Positions 38,260 to 46,146 of a stretch of 64,000 nt of DNA are shown here, piece after piece. The translations under genes were made by a program, and so were the position numbers. Position 1 is the stretch's first letter, and each line of letters starts with the position of its first letter. The stretch is from Lysobacterales bacterium (GTDB taxonomy: Bacteria > Pseudomonadota > Gammaproteobacteria > Xanthomonadales > UBA2363), in assembly GCA_019634735.1 (NCBI GenBank), contig JAHCAT010000001.1:310001-374000 (forward strand), written 5' to 3'. The notes beneath the pieces were generated by a model that had not been told where the DNA came from, did no database searches, and saw nothing but the letters and a program-made list of their open reading frames with translations.

Positions 38260-40008
38260 ATGCCGATCCTGTCGATGACCGTGCGTCTCCTGCTGGCACT
38301 GCTGCTGACCGCCGCTGCGCCTGTGAATGGCGAGGCTCCGCCAGGGACAGGCGAGGAGGCGGTCGGCTACAGCACGCTGGTCGACCTCGCCGAGGCGCTT
38401 GCCGTGCTGCGTCGTCCCGAGGCGGGGCCTGATGGCCTGGTCGACCACGGCGCCGCCGCCGTTGCCGCTCGGCGCGCCAGACTGAAGGCATTGCAGGCGC
38501 GCCATGCCGGGATCGACGTGGCGGACTGGCCGCGGGCACGGCAGGTGGACTGGCTGGCTCTGCGTGCGCAGCTCGACGAGCACGACTTCCTGCTCCATGT
38601 CCAGCAACCCTGGGCGCGCGATCCGGGCTTCTACCTGGACCAGGTGCTGCGGCCGACCTTCACGGCGCTCCCAGCGCCCGAAGGGCAACGTGAGGTTCTG
38701 GCCGGCACGCTGGATCGGGTGCCACTCCTGCTGGCCGCCGCGACGCGCAACCTCGAGCCGGCGCTGGTTCCAGCCGATTTCGCGACGCTGGCGTTGTTCA
38801 ACATCGAAAACGCCGATGGCGTCGGCCATGGCCATCCCTTCCGCGCGGTGCCGCCGGTGGGCATCCTGGGCTGGTACGAGGACCTGCTCGGCCGGGCGCG
38901 CCGGCACCAGCCGGACCTGGCACCCCAGGTAGAGGCGGCGCGCGATGCCGTCGCAGGCTTTCGCGACTGGCTTGCCGGGCAATCGACGGCGATGACGGCA
39001 CGCGCCGGATTCGGCGAAACCCTGTTCGACTGGTACCTGCGCCATGTCAAGTACATGCCCTACAGCGCGCGCGAGATCGAGCGGATGGGGCAGCGCGAGC
39101 TTGACCGGGTCTGGGCAGCGCGCACCCTCGAGCGGCATCGCAACCGCGACCTGCCCGAGTTGCTGCCTGCCTCGGGCCGCGACGACTACGAGGCGCGGGT
39201 CGCCGCAGTGGACGCCGACATCCGCGCGTTCCTGCACGAACAGGCGATCCTCAGCATTCCGGCCGTCGTGCCGGGCGACTTCCGGCAGGTCGGCTTCAAC
39301 GTCCCCTGGATCGAACGGCCGGGCGGGCCGAATTTCTGGGAATATGTGCAGTACCGCGACCCCTCGCCGGACCACTGGCATGCGGTGATCCCCGGCCACC
39401 GCTTCGATGCCCTGGTGCTGGCCGGAAACCGCCATCCGGTGCGCCGGCACCTGCGCGACGGCGGCCGCGCCGAGGGTTGGGCCCTCTACCTGGAGGAGGC
39501 CGGCCTGCAACTGGGCTTCTACGAGCGCACCGGGCGGCCGCGCACGCGCGAGCTGATCTGGGACTTCGCGATCTTCCGGGCGGCGCGCACGGTTGGCGAT
39601 GTCCGCCTTCAGCTCAACGAGACCGACAGCCGACAGGTGGCTGCGTGGTGGCGGTCGCTGACGCCCAACCTCGACGATGATGTCGCCCGTGTCGATGCGG
39701 AAATCTACCTGCGCCGCCCCCCGGGCTACGGGTTGGGCTACACCGTGGGCGCCTTCCAGATGCAGAAGGTGCTCGGCGAGCGTGCCCGGCAGCTCGGCGA
39801 CGACTTCGTGCTCGGGGATTTCCATGATGCGTTCATGGCGGCAGGTGGCATTCCCATTGCCCTGTTCCGCTACGAACTGACCGGCCTGGACGACGAGGTG
39901 CGCGGGCTCTGGCGGCGGCCGCCGCTCGCCGACCTGCTCGCCAACAGGGAGGGCGCAGCGGGCGCCTCCACCCAGCCCTCAGCGGCGGACCTCCACTCCG
40001 GCGGCTGA
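38260..40008 (+). CDS. secreted DUF885 family protein with altered HExxPGH motif
   Basis: A 582-residue protein with a signal peptide (LLLALLLTAAAPVNG). It matches the DUF885 family (M3/M32-like peptidase fold) along its length: DWLALRAQLDEH near the N-terminus, EIERMGQREL in the middle, and the C-terminal GYTVGAFQMQKVLGERARQ. The family's metal motif, normally HExxPGH, reads HAVIPGH here, and EGW (RAEGWALYLEE) is intact. The metal-binding first and last His remain, but the general-base Glu is Ala, so activity is doubtful. ATG 38260 is used; ATG 38275 is possible. Confidence 0.8.
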   Translation: MPILSMTVRLLLALLLTAAAPVNGEAPPGTGEEAVGYSTLVDLAEALAVLRRPEAGPDGLVDHGAAAVAARRARLKALQARHAGIDVADWPRARQVDWLALRAQLDEHDFLLHVQQPWARDPGFYLDQVLRPTFTALPAPEGQREVLAGTLDRVPLLLAAATRNLEPALVPADFATLALFNIENADGVGHGHPFRAVPPVGILGWYEDLLGRARRHQPDLAPQVEAARDAVAGFRDWLAGQSTAMTARAGFGETLFDWYLRHVKYMPYSAREIERMGQRELDRVWAARTLERHRNRDLPELLPASGRDDYEARVAAVDADIRAFLHEQAILSIPAVVPGDFRQVGFNVPWIERPGGPNFWEYVQYRDPSPDHWHAVIPGHRFDALVLAGNRHPVRRHLRDGGRAEGWALYLEEAGLQLGFYERTGRPRTRELIWDFAIFRAARTVGDVRLQLNETDSRQVAAWWRSLTPNLDDDVARVDAEIYLRRPPGYGLGYTVGAFQMQKVLGERARQLGDDFVLGDFHDAFMAAGGIPIALFRYELTGLDDEVRGLWRRPPLADLLANREGAAGASTQPSAADLHSGG

Positions 40009-40172
40009 GCTTAGCGGAGAACCCGAAGAGCAGCCCGAACAGGACGCATGGCGAGACCATCGATCCCGCGCCGTGGCGCGAGCCGCGGATCATTGGACAC
40101 TGAAGGCGAAGTCGGCCCTGCGTCGAGCCCGCCACAGGGAGAAGACTGCGCCACGGCGTGAAGGTGGGAAGC

Positions 40173-40190
40173 CGCAGGAGCGGCCTTGCC
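40173..40190 (+). repeat. REP-like element, degenerate
   Basis: The sequence GCAGGAGCGGCCTTGCC matches the common gammaproteobacterial REP head (G-[TC]-AGGAGCGG-C-CTT-G-CC) except for the usual second arm, which is truncated to a 3-bp stem. It lies 224 bases upstream of the degenerate REP-associated transposase. Confidence 0.4.
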
Positions 40191-40291
40191 AGACATCCAG
40201 GTTGGCATGCCGGAGACGGCACGCCCGGGAGATGTCCTGCGTCCGGAGGCGCCGGGCGGCACCGAGCCGTCGACGCGCCGCCCTTGCGTCG

Positions 40292-40312
40292 ATGAGCGCC
40301 CTTCCGGGCGAT
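40292..40312 (+). repeat. REP-like hairpin
   Basis: The core CGCCCTTCCGGGCG is a perfect 5-bp stem (40297-40301 and 40306-40310) with a TTCC loop. With the flanking GATGAG on the left and ATG on the right it resembles REP elements of the GGAGCGCCC...GGGCGA kind. It lies 102 bases upstream of the REP-associated transposase. Confidence 0.4.
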
Positions 40313-40413
40313 GCCTCGGAAGAATCCGACGCCAGGCCGCGCGCTGTTCGGATGCCTGCCCGGGCGCTGACGGGCACGCTGTCCGGCATGGGGCCAGGAC
40401 AGGCGGGGCAGTC

Positions 40414-41160
40414 ATGGATCTTCGCGCATCACCAGCCGATTTCGCGGTGTTCCACCTCAGCACGCGGGGCTGTCGTCGCGAGCCCGCCTTCCTCGACGAT
40501 TTCGACCGCAGGTGCCTGCTTGCCGTGGCGTCCGGTCTGGCTGCCCGGCTGAAGGTGGCTGTTCATGCCTATGTCCTGCTCGACGATCGCCTCCATCTGC
40601 TTGCGTCGGCATGCGACGCCACCGCGCCGGTACGACTCTGGCGCCGGCTCATGGCAGTTCACCGGCTGGCCTGGCGGCGGCGCCACGGCCGGCCGCCACC
40701 GGCCTGGCTGGACGTGCTGCGCGCCTGCCGGGTGGACTCCGTGCGCCACCTGCTGGTCGTCCACCGGTTCATTGAAAACCTGCCTCTGTCGGACGGCATC
40801 GTCCACGCGCCCGCGCACTACCGGTGGTCCAGTGCCCGTGCCAGCCTCGGCGCCCGGCTCGACCCGCTGCTGACCTGGCACCCGGCCTTCCTGGCCCTGG
40901 CAACCACCCCGGGCCAACGCGCCCTGGTCTGGTCCGGCTGGCTGGCTCGCGATGGCGAGGACGCGCCCAGGCGCCTGGGCGGCTGTCTGGTTCGCGATCA
41001 GGCCCTGGGCACCCCCGCGCTCGCCCGGATGCTGGCGCGTCTTTCGGAGTCGGCGAGTGCCGCTGGAGCGCGGGGTGCCGCTCAGGGCGCCGGATCACTC
41101 CCGCCGCGCACCAGCCAGAGGGCGAACAGTGCCGCCGTCACGAACATTATCAGGCTGTAG
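40414..41160 (+). CDS. REP-associated transposase-like protein (RAYT), catalytically degenerate
   Basis: A 248-residue protein of the IS200-like/REP-associated transposase family (TnpA_REP). The N-terminal FHLSTRGCRREPAFLDDFDRRC and VHAYVLLDDRLHLLAS match RAYT blocks. The HUH motif is altered: where active enzymes have H-x-H (NHVHLL), this has R-L-H. The catalytic tyrosine normally in RYIELNPV is Phe in HRFIENLPL. The WSSARASLG block is retained. So the fold appears kept but strand cleavage should be lost. The last about 26 codons overlap the convergent BASS gene. ATG 40414 is the first in-frame start near the conserved region. Confidence 0.75.
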   Translation: MDLRASPADFAVFHLSTRGCRREPAFLDDFDRRCLLAVASGLAARLKVAVHAYVLLDDRLHLLASACDATAPVRLWRRLMAVHRLAWRRRHGRPPPAWLDVLRACRVDSVRHLLVVHRFIENLPLSDGIVHAPAHYRWSSARASLGARLDPLLTWHPAFLALATTPGQRALVWSGWLARDGEDAPRRLGGCLVRDQALGTPALARMLARLSESASAAGARGAAQGAGSLPPRTSQRANSAAVTNIIRL

Positions 41161-41951
41161 ATGGCCGCGGGGATCGCCATGGCAGCGCTGCCCAGGACGT
41201 TCAACGCAATGTAGATGGCCAGCGTGCCGTTGTGGATGCCGATCTCCATGGCGATGGCGATCGCCTGCCGGCGTGGCAGGCGCAGCGCCAGCGGCGCCGC
41301 GTAGCCGGTTCCCATGCTGGCCAGGTTGAACGCCAGGCAGGCAAGGCCGACCGCACCCAGGTAGGCGAGCAGGGTGCTCCAGGCCTGTGCCACCGCGGCG
41401 ACCACCAGCAGGACCAGGACAGCCACCGAAAGCACGCGCACCGGACCTTCCGCCCGTACCGCGAAGCCCGGCAGCGCGGCGCGCAGCACCATGCCGAGAC
41501 TGACCGGGACGACGATGATCACAGCGACCTCGACGATCTTGGCGAAGGGCGGGGGAACGAACTGACCCGCGCCCATGAACCAGGTGAGCGCCAGGTTGAG
41601 AATCACCGGCAAGGTGATCAGGCACAGCAGGGAGTTGACGGCGGTCAGCGTGATGTTCAGGGCGACGTCGCCACGCGCCAGGTGGCTGTAGATGTTGGCG
41701 GTGGCGCCGCCCGGCGACGCCGCCAGGAGCATCAGGCCGACCGCCAGCTCGGGCGGCAGGCGCAACGCCAGCGCGATCCCGAATGCCGCCCAGGGCAGGA
41801 CGCCGGTCTGCAGTGCCAGTCCGACCAGTACGGCCTTCGGATAGCGCGCGATACGGGCGAAGTCGCCGGCCGTCAGGCCCAGCCCGAGGCCGAACATGAT
41901 CACGGCCAACGCCAGCGGCAACAGCACGGTGGTTACCAGTGTCGCCTGCAT
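41082..41951 (-). CDS. bile acid:sodium symporter (BASS) family transporter
   Basis: A 289-residue inner-membrane protein with about ten helices. It contains the BASS signature pieces LLAASPGGATANIYSHLA and EIGIHNGTLAIYIALNV, which form the discontinuous helices around the sodium and substrate sites, and MFGLGLGLTAGDFARI near the start. The substrate is unknown; bacterial members carry organic anions. ATG 41951 gives the full first helix. Its 3' end overlaps the RAYT gene on the opposite strand by 79 bases. Confidence 0.9.
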   Translation of the reverse strand: MQATLVTTVLLPLALAVIMFGLGLGLTAGDFARIARYPKAVLVGLALQTGVLPWAAFGIALALRLPPELAVGLMLLAASPGGATANIYSHLARGDVALNITLTAVNSLLCLITLPVILNLALTWFMGAGQFVPPPFAKIVEVAVIIVVPVSLGMVLRAALPGFAVRAEGPVRVLSVAVLVLLVVAAVAQAWSTLLAYLGAVGLACLAFNLASMGTGYAAPLALRLPRRQAIAIAMEIGIHNGTLAIYIALNVLGSAAMAIPAAIYSLIMFVTAALFALWLVRGGSDPAP

Positions 41952-42040
41952 GCGGACTCCTTGGATGGCCTGAGGGACGCCTGGCCGTCGCCAGCGCGTG
42001 GGGCAGCCGGCCGTCGGTGCGAGGCACGCCGACGGACGGC

Positions 42041-42634
42041 TCAGCCCGGCTGGGTGGTTGCGTCCAGGGTGGCAAGAATGCCACGTGCGGCGGGCGCCTG
42101 GTCGGGCAGGGACGACCGGTTCGGAAGCCGCACCGTGTCGCCTGCCGCTACAGGCGCGTCGAACCAGGCGGGCAAGGCGTCGATCAGGTAGATCAGCCTC
42201 GACGGCGAAGCCGTTTCACGCGCAATCGGGGTCCAGCGGGCCAGATCGATGGGCTCCAGCCTTCCTTCCAGGCAGGCCGCCCGCCACATCAGGTTCAACA
42301 CCTGGACCGGGGAATCGCCCGGGTCCGCCTCGACCCGGTCCGTACCCGTGAAACGCAGGGTGTCGCCGATCCCGTCCAGGCGCGTGGCGCGTCCATCGAC
42401 GCGCAGCAGCAGTGGTCCGCCTTCGACCAGCATGAGCTGCCGTGCCACGCCCGGCAGCGCTGAAAACGGACCGGCCCGGGCGATCTCGGCCAGCGACAGG
42501 CGCCAGTCCCAAGGGCATCGCCCCGGATCGACGTTGCGGCAGGCACGGTGGCGTCCGGCCGCGATGACCCGCGTGAATCCGCCACCGTTGCTCCAGGGCT
42601 CGACCCTGTAGTCGTTGGCGGGCAGGACTCGCAT
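42041..42634 (-). CDS. HutD/Ves family protein
   Basis: A 197-residue cupin-like protein of the HutD family. YRVEPWSNGGGFTRVIA and DWRLSLAEIARAGPFSALPG are its hallmark segments (the E-x-W-x-N-G-G-G and W-R-x-S-x-A-x-[IV] motifs), followed by RQLMLVEGGPLLLRVDG. The family is often tied to histidine utilisation, where HutD binds formylglutamate or acts as a regulator-like cupin, but no hut gene lies nearby. ATG 42634 is preferred over a GTG at 42658. Confidence 0.85.
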   Translation of the reverse strand: MRVLPANDYRVEPWSNGGGFTRVIAAGRHRACRNVDPGRCPWDWRLSLAEIARAGPFSALPGVARQLMLVEGGPLLLRVDGRATRLDGIGDTLRFTGTDRVEADPGDSPVQVLNLMWRAACLEGRLEPIDLARWTPIARETASPSRLIYLIDALPAWFDAPVAAGDTVRLPNRSSLPDQAPAARGILATLDATTQPG

Positions 42635-43126
42635 GGCGGAGTTCTTTGATCGCGTCACGAACGCACCTTAGCGAATTGGCCTGCCCGATGGCTTCGCATC
42701 GGACGTACACGGCGCGACGCCCCTATCGGGCAGCGTGCCGCGACGACGCCCGGCAAGGCCGGCTGATCACGATGCCTGCGTGGCGCTGCCCGACCCGGTT
42801 GGCGCATCGGAAAACTGCCTGCCGGTTGCGGCCAGGGGTGCGCTCGGCGAGTCACTTGCACGTGCTGGCGAACCGCCGGGAACCTGTCCCGGCGCGGAAG
42901 CGTCATTGGACCGCTACTGGGGCCACTGAACCTCGCGCCGTGGCGTGGTCCGCTGCCGTTGACCGGTTCGACGCAGGGTGGACGCCGCCATGGCCGTTCA
43001 ACGGTTCACTGTCTGCTCCTTGGCGCAATCTCGACGGCCTCGCTACCCATCCTCACGAAAGGTCCTGGTCAGGAGAACCAGGACGGTCGTTTCCCGACGG
43101 ATCGAGGGAGCGGAAAGTCCGCTTGC
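42635..43126. other. 492-base spacer with copy 2 of an intergenic repeat
   Basis: The longest spacer in the window. Its right half (42911-43084) is the second copy of the repeat at 35514. Open frames cross the left part but none looks genuine. The 8-bp hairpin at 43062-43084 could also terminate the leftward lipoprotein gene. No RNA gene is recognisable. Confidence 0.35.
42911..43084 (+). repeat. intergenic repeat, copy 2
   Basis: Copy 2 of the element at 35514-35676. Shared parts are CCGCTAC, CTCGCGCCGTGGC, CCGTTCAACGGT and a GGCCTCGCT stretch; it ends in a perfect 8-bp hairpin (GTCCTGGT at 43062-43069 and ACCAGGAC at 43077-43084). Copy 1 also ends in a hairpin at the same place. No open frame is conserved between the copies. 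Confidence 0.45.
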
Positions 43127-43600
43127 TCAGGACCCCAGGATGCTGTCCGCCGACTGCGGGCAATTCTGGCGTATCCGTGCGCCGATGCGGTCGGCGAGCT
43201 GTCGGTCGAGCTGGGCGCGGTCCAGGCCGACCTCGCCCGCGAATCCGCCCAGGGACATGCGGGCGATCATGATGTGGCCGGCGAGGTTGGCGCAGCTTTC
43301 CTCACCGGGGGAAGCCGCCAGGCGCGCCTCGACGTAGCGGGCGGATACATCCACGTAGCAGACCTGGAATGCCTGGGCCGCGTCCGACCGGGCGGCGGGA
43401 GCGCTGCCCGCACGGCCGACGGCGAGCCCGACGACCACGCTGCAGCCATGGGTCGGGTTCTCGCCGCGACCGGCGCTGTCCCAGGCGGCTTGCAGGCGGT
43501 CGGCGTAGTCGCTCGGGAAGCTTGGTGCCCCGCTGCCGCCGCAGGCGGACAGCACGAGGGCGGACAGAAGGGCGATGGACAGCAGGTGCGTGCGAGGCAT
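43127..43600 (-). CDS. lipoprotein of unknown function
   Basis: A 157-residue protein with a signal peptide and lipobox ALVLSAC, so it is lipid-anchored at about Cys20. The mature part has four further cysteines (NPTHGCSVVVG, FQVCYVDVS, EESCANLAG, RQNCPQSAD) and a predicted helical region with HIMIARMSLGGFAGEVGLDR. No family recognised. It is followed downstream by the repeat at 42911, whose terminal hairpin may act as its terminator. Confidence 0.65.
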   Translation of the reverse strand: MPRTHLLSIALLSALVLSACGGSGAPSFPSDYADRLQAAWDSAGRGENPTHGCSVVVGLAVGRAGSAPAARSDAAQAFQVCYVDVSARYVEARLAASPGEESCANLAGHIMIARMSLGGFAGEVGLDRAQLDRQLADRIGARIRQNCPQSADSILGS

Positions 43601-43769
43601 GGGCGGCTCCGGTGGGTGGGGTCAACGCCGTTAGCAACGCAGCCGGTGCCGCTGGACTGCCAGACACGGCCCTCCGAAGACGCTGGCCACGCCCGGGTGC
43701 CCCCCGGCCGAAGCTGGCGCGCGTGGCGCCAGACAGGACCGGCGGGGACGCGCCCCGGGTCGGGGCCGC

Positions 43770-44429
43770 TCAGTGCAGGCGGAACGAGACCGGCACCTGG
43801 ACCCAGGCCGCCACGGGTCGACCCTGCTCGATGGCGGCCGAGAATCGCCACGCGCGCACAGCGAGCAGCGCCGCCTGGTCGAGTTCCCGATGGCCGCTGC
43901 TGGACAGCACCTCGATGGTGCGCACCTGGCCATCGTCGCCGACCAGGACGCGAAGCACGGCTTCGCCCTGCATGCCCCGGTTGCGGGCAACCACCGAATA
44001 GTGCGGCTGGCGGGTGCGAACCACCGTGACGCCGCGGTCGGCAGGTGCCGCCGTGACCGCAGCGCCCGGCTCGGCCCCGCTCAGCGGGATCGGAGCGGGT
44101 GGCAGGTCGGTGTGGGCCACCGGCAGGCGGGGCGCGACGACCTGGCTGGCGGCAGGACTCGCTCGATCCCTGCGCAACTGCGGCGTGTGCATGGGTGGCG
44201 GTTCCAGCACCGCTTCGAGGGCGGGCACCACAGGTGCCTCGATCGGTGGCGGCTCGACGATCTCCACCTGCAAGGTCGGCGGCGTTGCCGGGATCGGGTT
44301 GGCCGAAGGGGGAACCGTGGCCGCGAGCACCAGCAGTCCGGCTGCGACGACGTGCAGGTTGAGGGCGGCCGACATGGCGCCGACGCGGGGCCAGCGGATC
44401 GGTTCGGACACGAGAGTGCGGATGCTCAT
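43770..44429 (-). CDS. TonB-family energy transducer
   Basis: A 219-residue protein: an N-terminal membrane helix (LNLHVVAAGLLVLAATV), a proline-rich linker (EPPPIEAPVVPALEAVLEPP) that spans the periplasm, and a C-terminal TonB domain from about residue 135 with QPHYSVVARNRGMQGEAVLR and ALLAVRAWRFSAAIEQGRPV. It should couple inner-membrane proton-motive force to outer-membrane receptors. No exbB/exbD or receptor gene is adjacent. GGGAG precedes ATG 44429. Confidence 0.88.
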   Translation of the reverse strand: MSIRTLVSEPIRWPRVGAMSAALNLHVVAAGLLVLAATVPPSANPIPATPPTLQVEIVEPPPIEAPVVPALEAVLEPPPMHTPQLRRDRASPAASQVVAPRLPVAHTDLPPAPIPLSGAEPGAAVTAAPADRGVTVVRTRQPHYSVVARNRGMQGEAVLRVLVGDDGQVRTIEVLSSSGHRELDQAALLAVRAWRFSAAIEQGRPVAAWVQVPVSFRLH

Positions 44430-44663
44430 GGCGATGCTCCCTTCGGATGGCGTCCCTGCCCATGGGTCCTGGTCCGACTCTTACGCCCGCGCGGACCCAC
44501 TGCCCATCCCCTCCGATCCTGTCATTGGGCCTGCAGTCAGCTTTTTCCCGCGGTCCGGGATCAGCCACGCCATCGGGTTGTGGCCTGCAACGAAAACTTC
44601 ACTCGGCGTCCGTCGGCGCGCAGCTATGCTCCGCGCCCCACCCGCTGCGCAGCCGCGAACCCG

Positions 44664-45734
44664 ATGCCCCTCCAGACAGTCCGACGCACTTTGCTGGCGA
44701 TCACTTGGGCCCTGGTGGGCCTGGTGCCGACCGCACCCGCCTGGACATCCGATACCGCAGCCGACGACGGAGAAACGGTACTGGCCACCGTACTGGTGAC
44801 CGGCGACCAGCCTGGTCCTGGTCTCTGGCGGGTCCGCAACGGCGACCACAGCCTTTGGTTGCTCGGCACCGTGTCGCCCCTGCCGCGGCGGATGCGCTGG
44901 ATGTCGGACGAGGTGGAGGGTCGCATCGCGCTTTCCCAGGTGGTGATCTTTCCGCCCACGATGAACTTCGACAGCGGCATGGGACGGGTTCGTGGGCTGT
45001 TCCTGCTGCCGTCGTTGCTCAAGGCCAGGAACAATCCGGAGGGCGTGCTGCTTTCCGACCTGTTGCCAGCGCCCCTGTACGCGCGTTGGCAGGCGCTCAA
45101 GGCCAGGCACATGCCGAACAACCGCAGCGCAGAGCGATGGCGCCCGCTGTTCGCTGGCGACCGGCTGTACGCCGAGGCCATAAAGGGCGAAGGCTTGCGT
45201 GCCGGCGGCGTCGTGGGGCCGGTTGTCGTCCGCGCCGCACGCAGGCACGACGTTCCGGTGGAGCGGCCGTCGGTCAAGATCCGGATCGACGACCCGAGGG
45301 AGTTGCTGCGCCGCTTCTCGAGGACCGCGCTGGACGACACCAACTGCCTCGACCTGCTCATGGCCAGGCTGGAGCAGGATCTCGACAAGATGCGCGAGCG
45401 CGCCAATGCCTGGGCGGTCGGTGACCTGCAACGCCTGAAGGCGCTGGCCGGCGTGGAGGTGGGACGGGCCTGCATCGATGCGGTACTGCAATCGACGGTG
45501 GCTGCCGAACTGGGCATGGAAGACCTGCCCGGTCGGCTGCGCACTGCCTGGCTGGATACCGTGGACTCCGCCCTGTCCACCCACGTCAGCAGCTTCGGCA
45601 TCATGCCTATCGAGTTCCTGCTCGGTGACGACGGCGTGCTGGCCACGCTGGCGGCGCGCGGCTACCTCGTCGAGTCGCCCGACGAGGAGCGGGCGGCCGG
45701 GGATCCGGTGGAGACCGACATGCAACCGGAGTGA
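44664..45734 (+). CDS. TraB/GumN-like protein without signature histidines
   Basis: A 356-residue protein with a signal peptide (TLLAITWALVGLVPTAPA). It follows the TraB/GumN layout: LWRVRNGDHSLWLLGTVS near the N-terminus and IEFLLGDDGVLATLAARGYLV at the end. In the family the first block reads GTxH and the last contains GxxH; here both His positions are Ser and Phe. Since those GxxH histidines are thought to bind the catalytic metal, this copy is probably not an active protease. Function unknown. It is divergent from the tonB gene across 234 bases. Confidence 0.75.
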   Translation: MPLQTVRRTLLAITWALVGLVPTAPAWTSDTAADDGETVLATVLVTGDQPGPGLWRVRNGDHSLWLLGTVSPLPRRMRWMSDEVEGRIALSQVVIFPPTMNFDSGMGRVRGLFLLPSLLKARNNPEGVLLSDLLPAPLYARWQALKARHMPNNRSAERWRPLFAGDRLYAEAIKGEGLRAGGVVGPVVVRAARRHDVPVERPSVKIRIDDPRELLRRFSRTALDDTNCLDLLMARLEQDLDKMRERANAWAVGDLQRLKALAGVEVGRACIDAVLQSTVAAELGMEDLPGRLRTAWLDTVDSALSTHVSSFGIMPIEFLLGDDGVLATLAARGYLVESPDEERAAGDPVETDMQPE

Positions 45735-46146
45735 CAGCAACAGGCAACGGCCACTGCCTGCGGGCGTGGACGTGCGCGCGAAGGCGCGAATGGGTCAGAG
45801 GCGCAGTTGCCGGTCGCCGGGCCGGACGGGCGTCGTAACGGCGACCGGCGGAACTGCCAGGACGTTCGGCTCCTTCCATCGGCTGCCAGGCGCGCGACGC
45901 CCTGTCCGCACCCGCCCGGATCAGCGGGTCGGCCAGCCCGGACGGTCCAGGAGCGCGCACGGCGGGCCATCCAGACCCCATCGTGATGCGGGCGGCGCAC
46001 CGTGGCAGGACGGCTGTGCAGCCGCGGGAACAGACCGGGCCGTCCACGGCCCCGAGATCCTCGGCCGCAGTAGCGGACTTGCGAATGATCCGGACTAGAA
46101 TCCGGATGTATCCGCGGCGAAGCCGCGCGCTCGGGGGGAGTTGCCG
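45735..46146. other. 412-base spacer, no gene seen
   Basis: No supported gene. It lies between two rightward genes, and several GC-rich imperfect hairpins occur (for example near 45735-45770) without a T tract. The sequence GACTAGAAT at 46091 could be a sigma-70 -10 element for the cytochrome gene but has no matching -35 element at proper distance. Confidence 0.3.

Larger units (their letters stand above)
40009..40413. other. 405-base spacer with REP-like hairpins upstream of the RAYT gene
   Basis: No gene is supported; a leftward open frame crosses it but overlaps the next gene antisense and lacks a ribosome site. It contains two REP-like sequences (40173-40190 and 40292-40312). The complement of 40084-40160 is vaguely similar to the intergenic repeat at 42911 (CGCCGTGGCG and CGACGCAGGG shared), which I regard as a weak lead. 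Confidence 0.3.

Noticed and set aside
40011-40463. Leftward open frame upstream of and antisense to the RAYT-like gene
   Set aside because: It lacks a ribosome site and family resemblance and overlaps REP-like sequences.
42646-43272. Open frame through the 492-base spacer
   Set aside because: Low-complexity Arg/Pro composition, no ribosome site, and part of it is the intergenic repeat. The frame is not conserved with the other copy.
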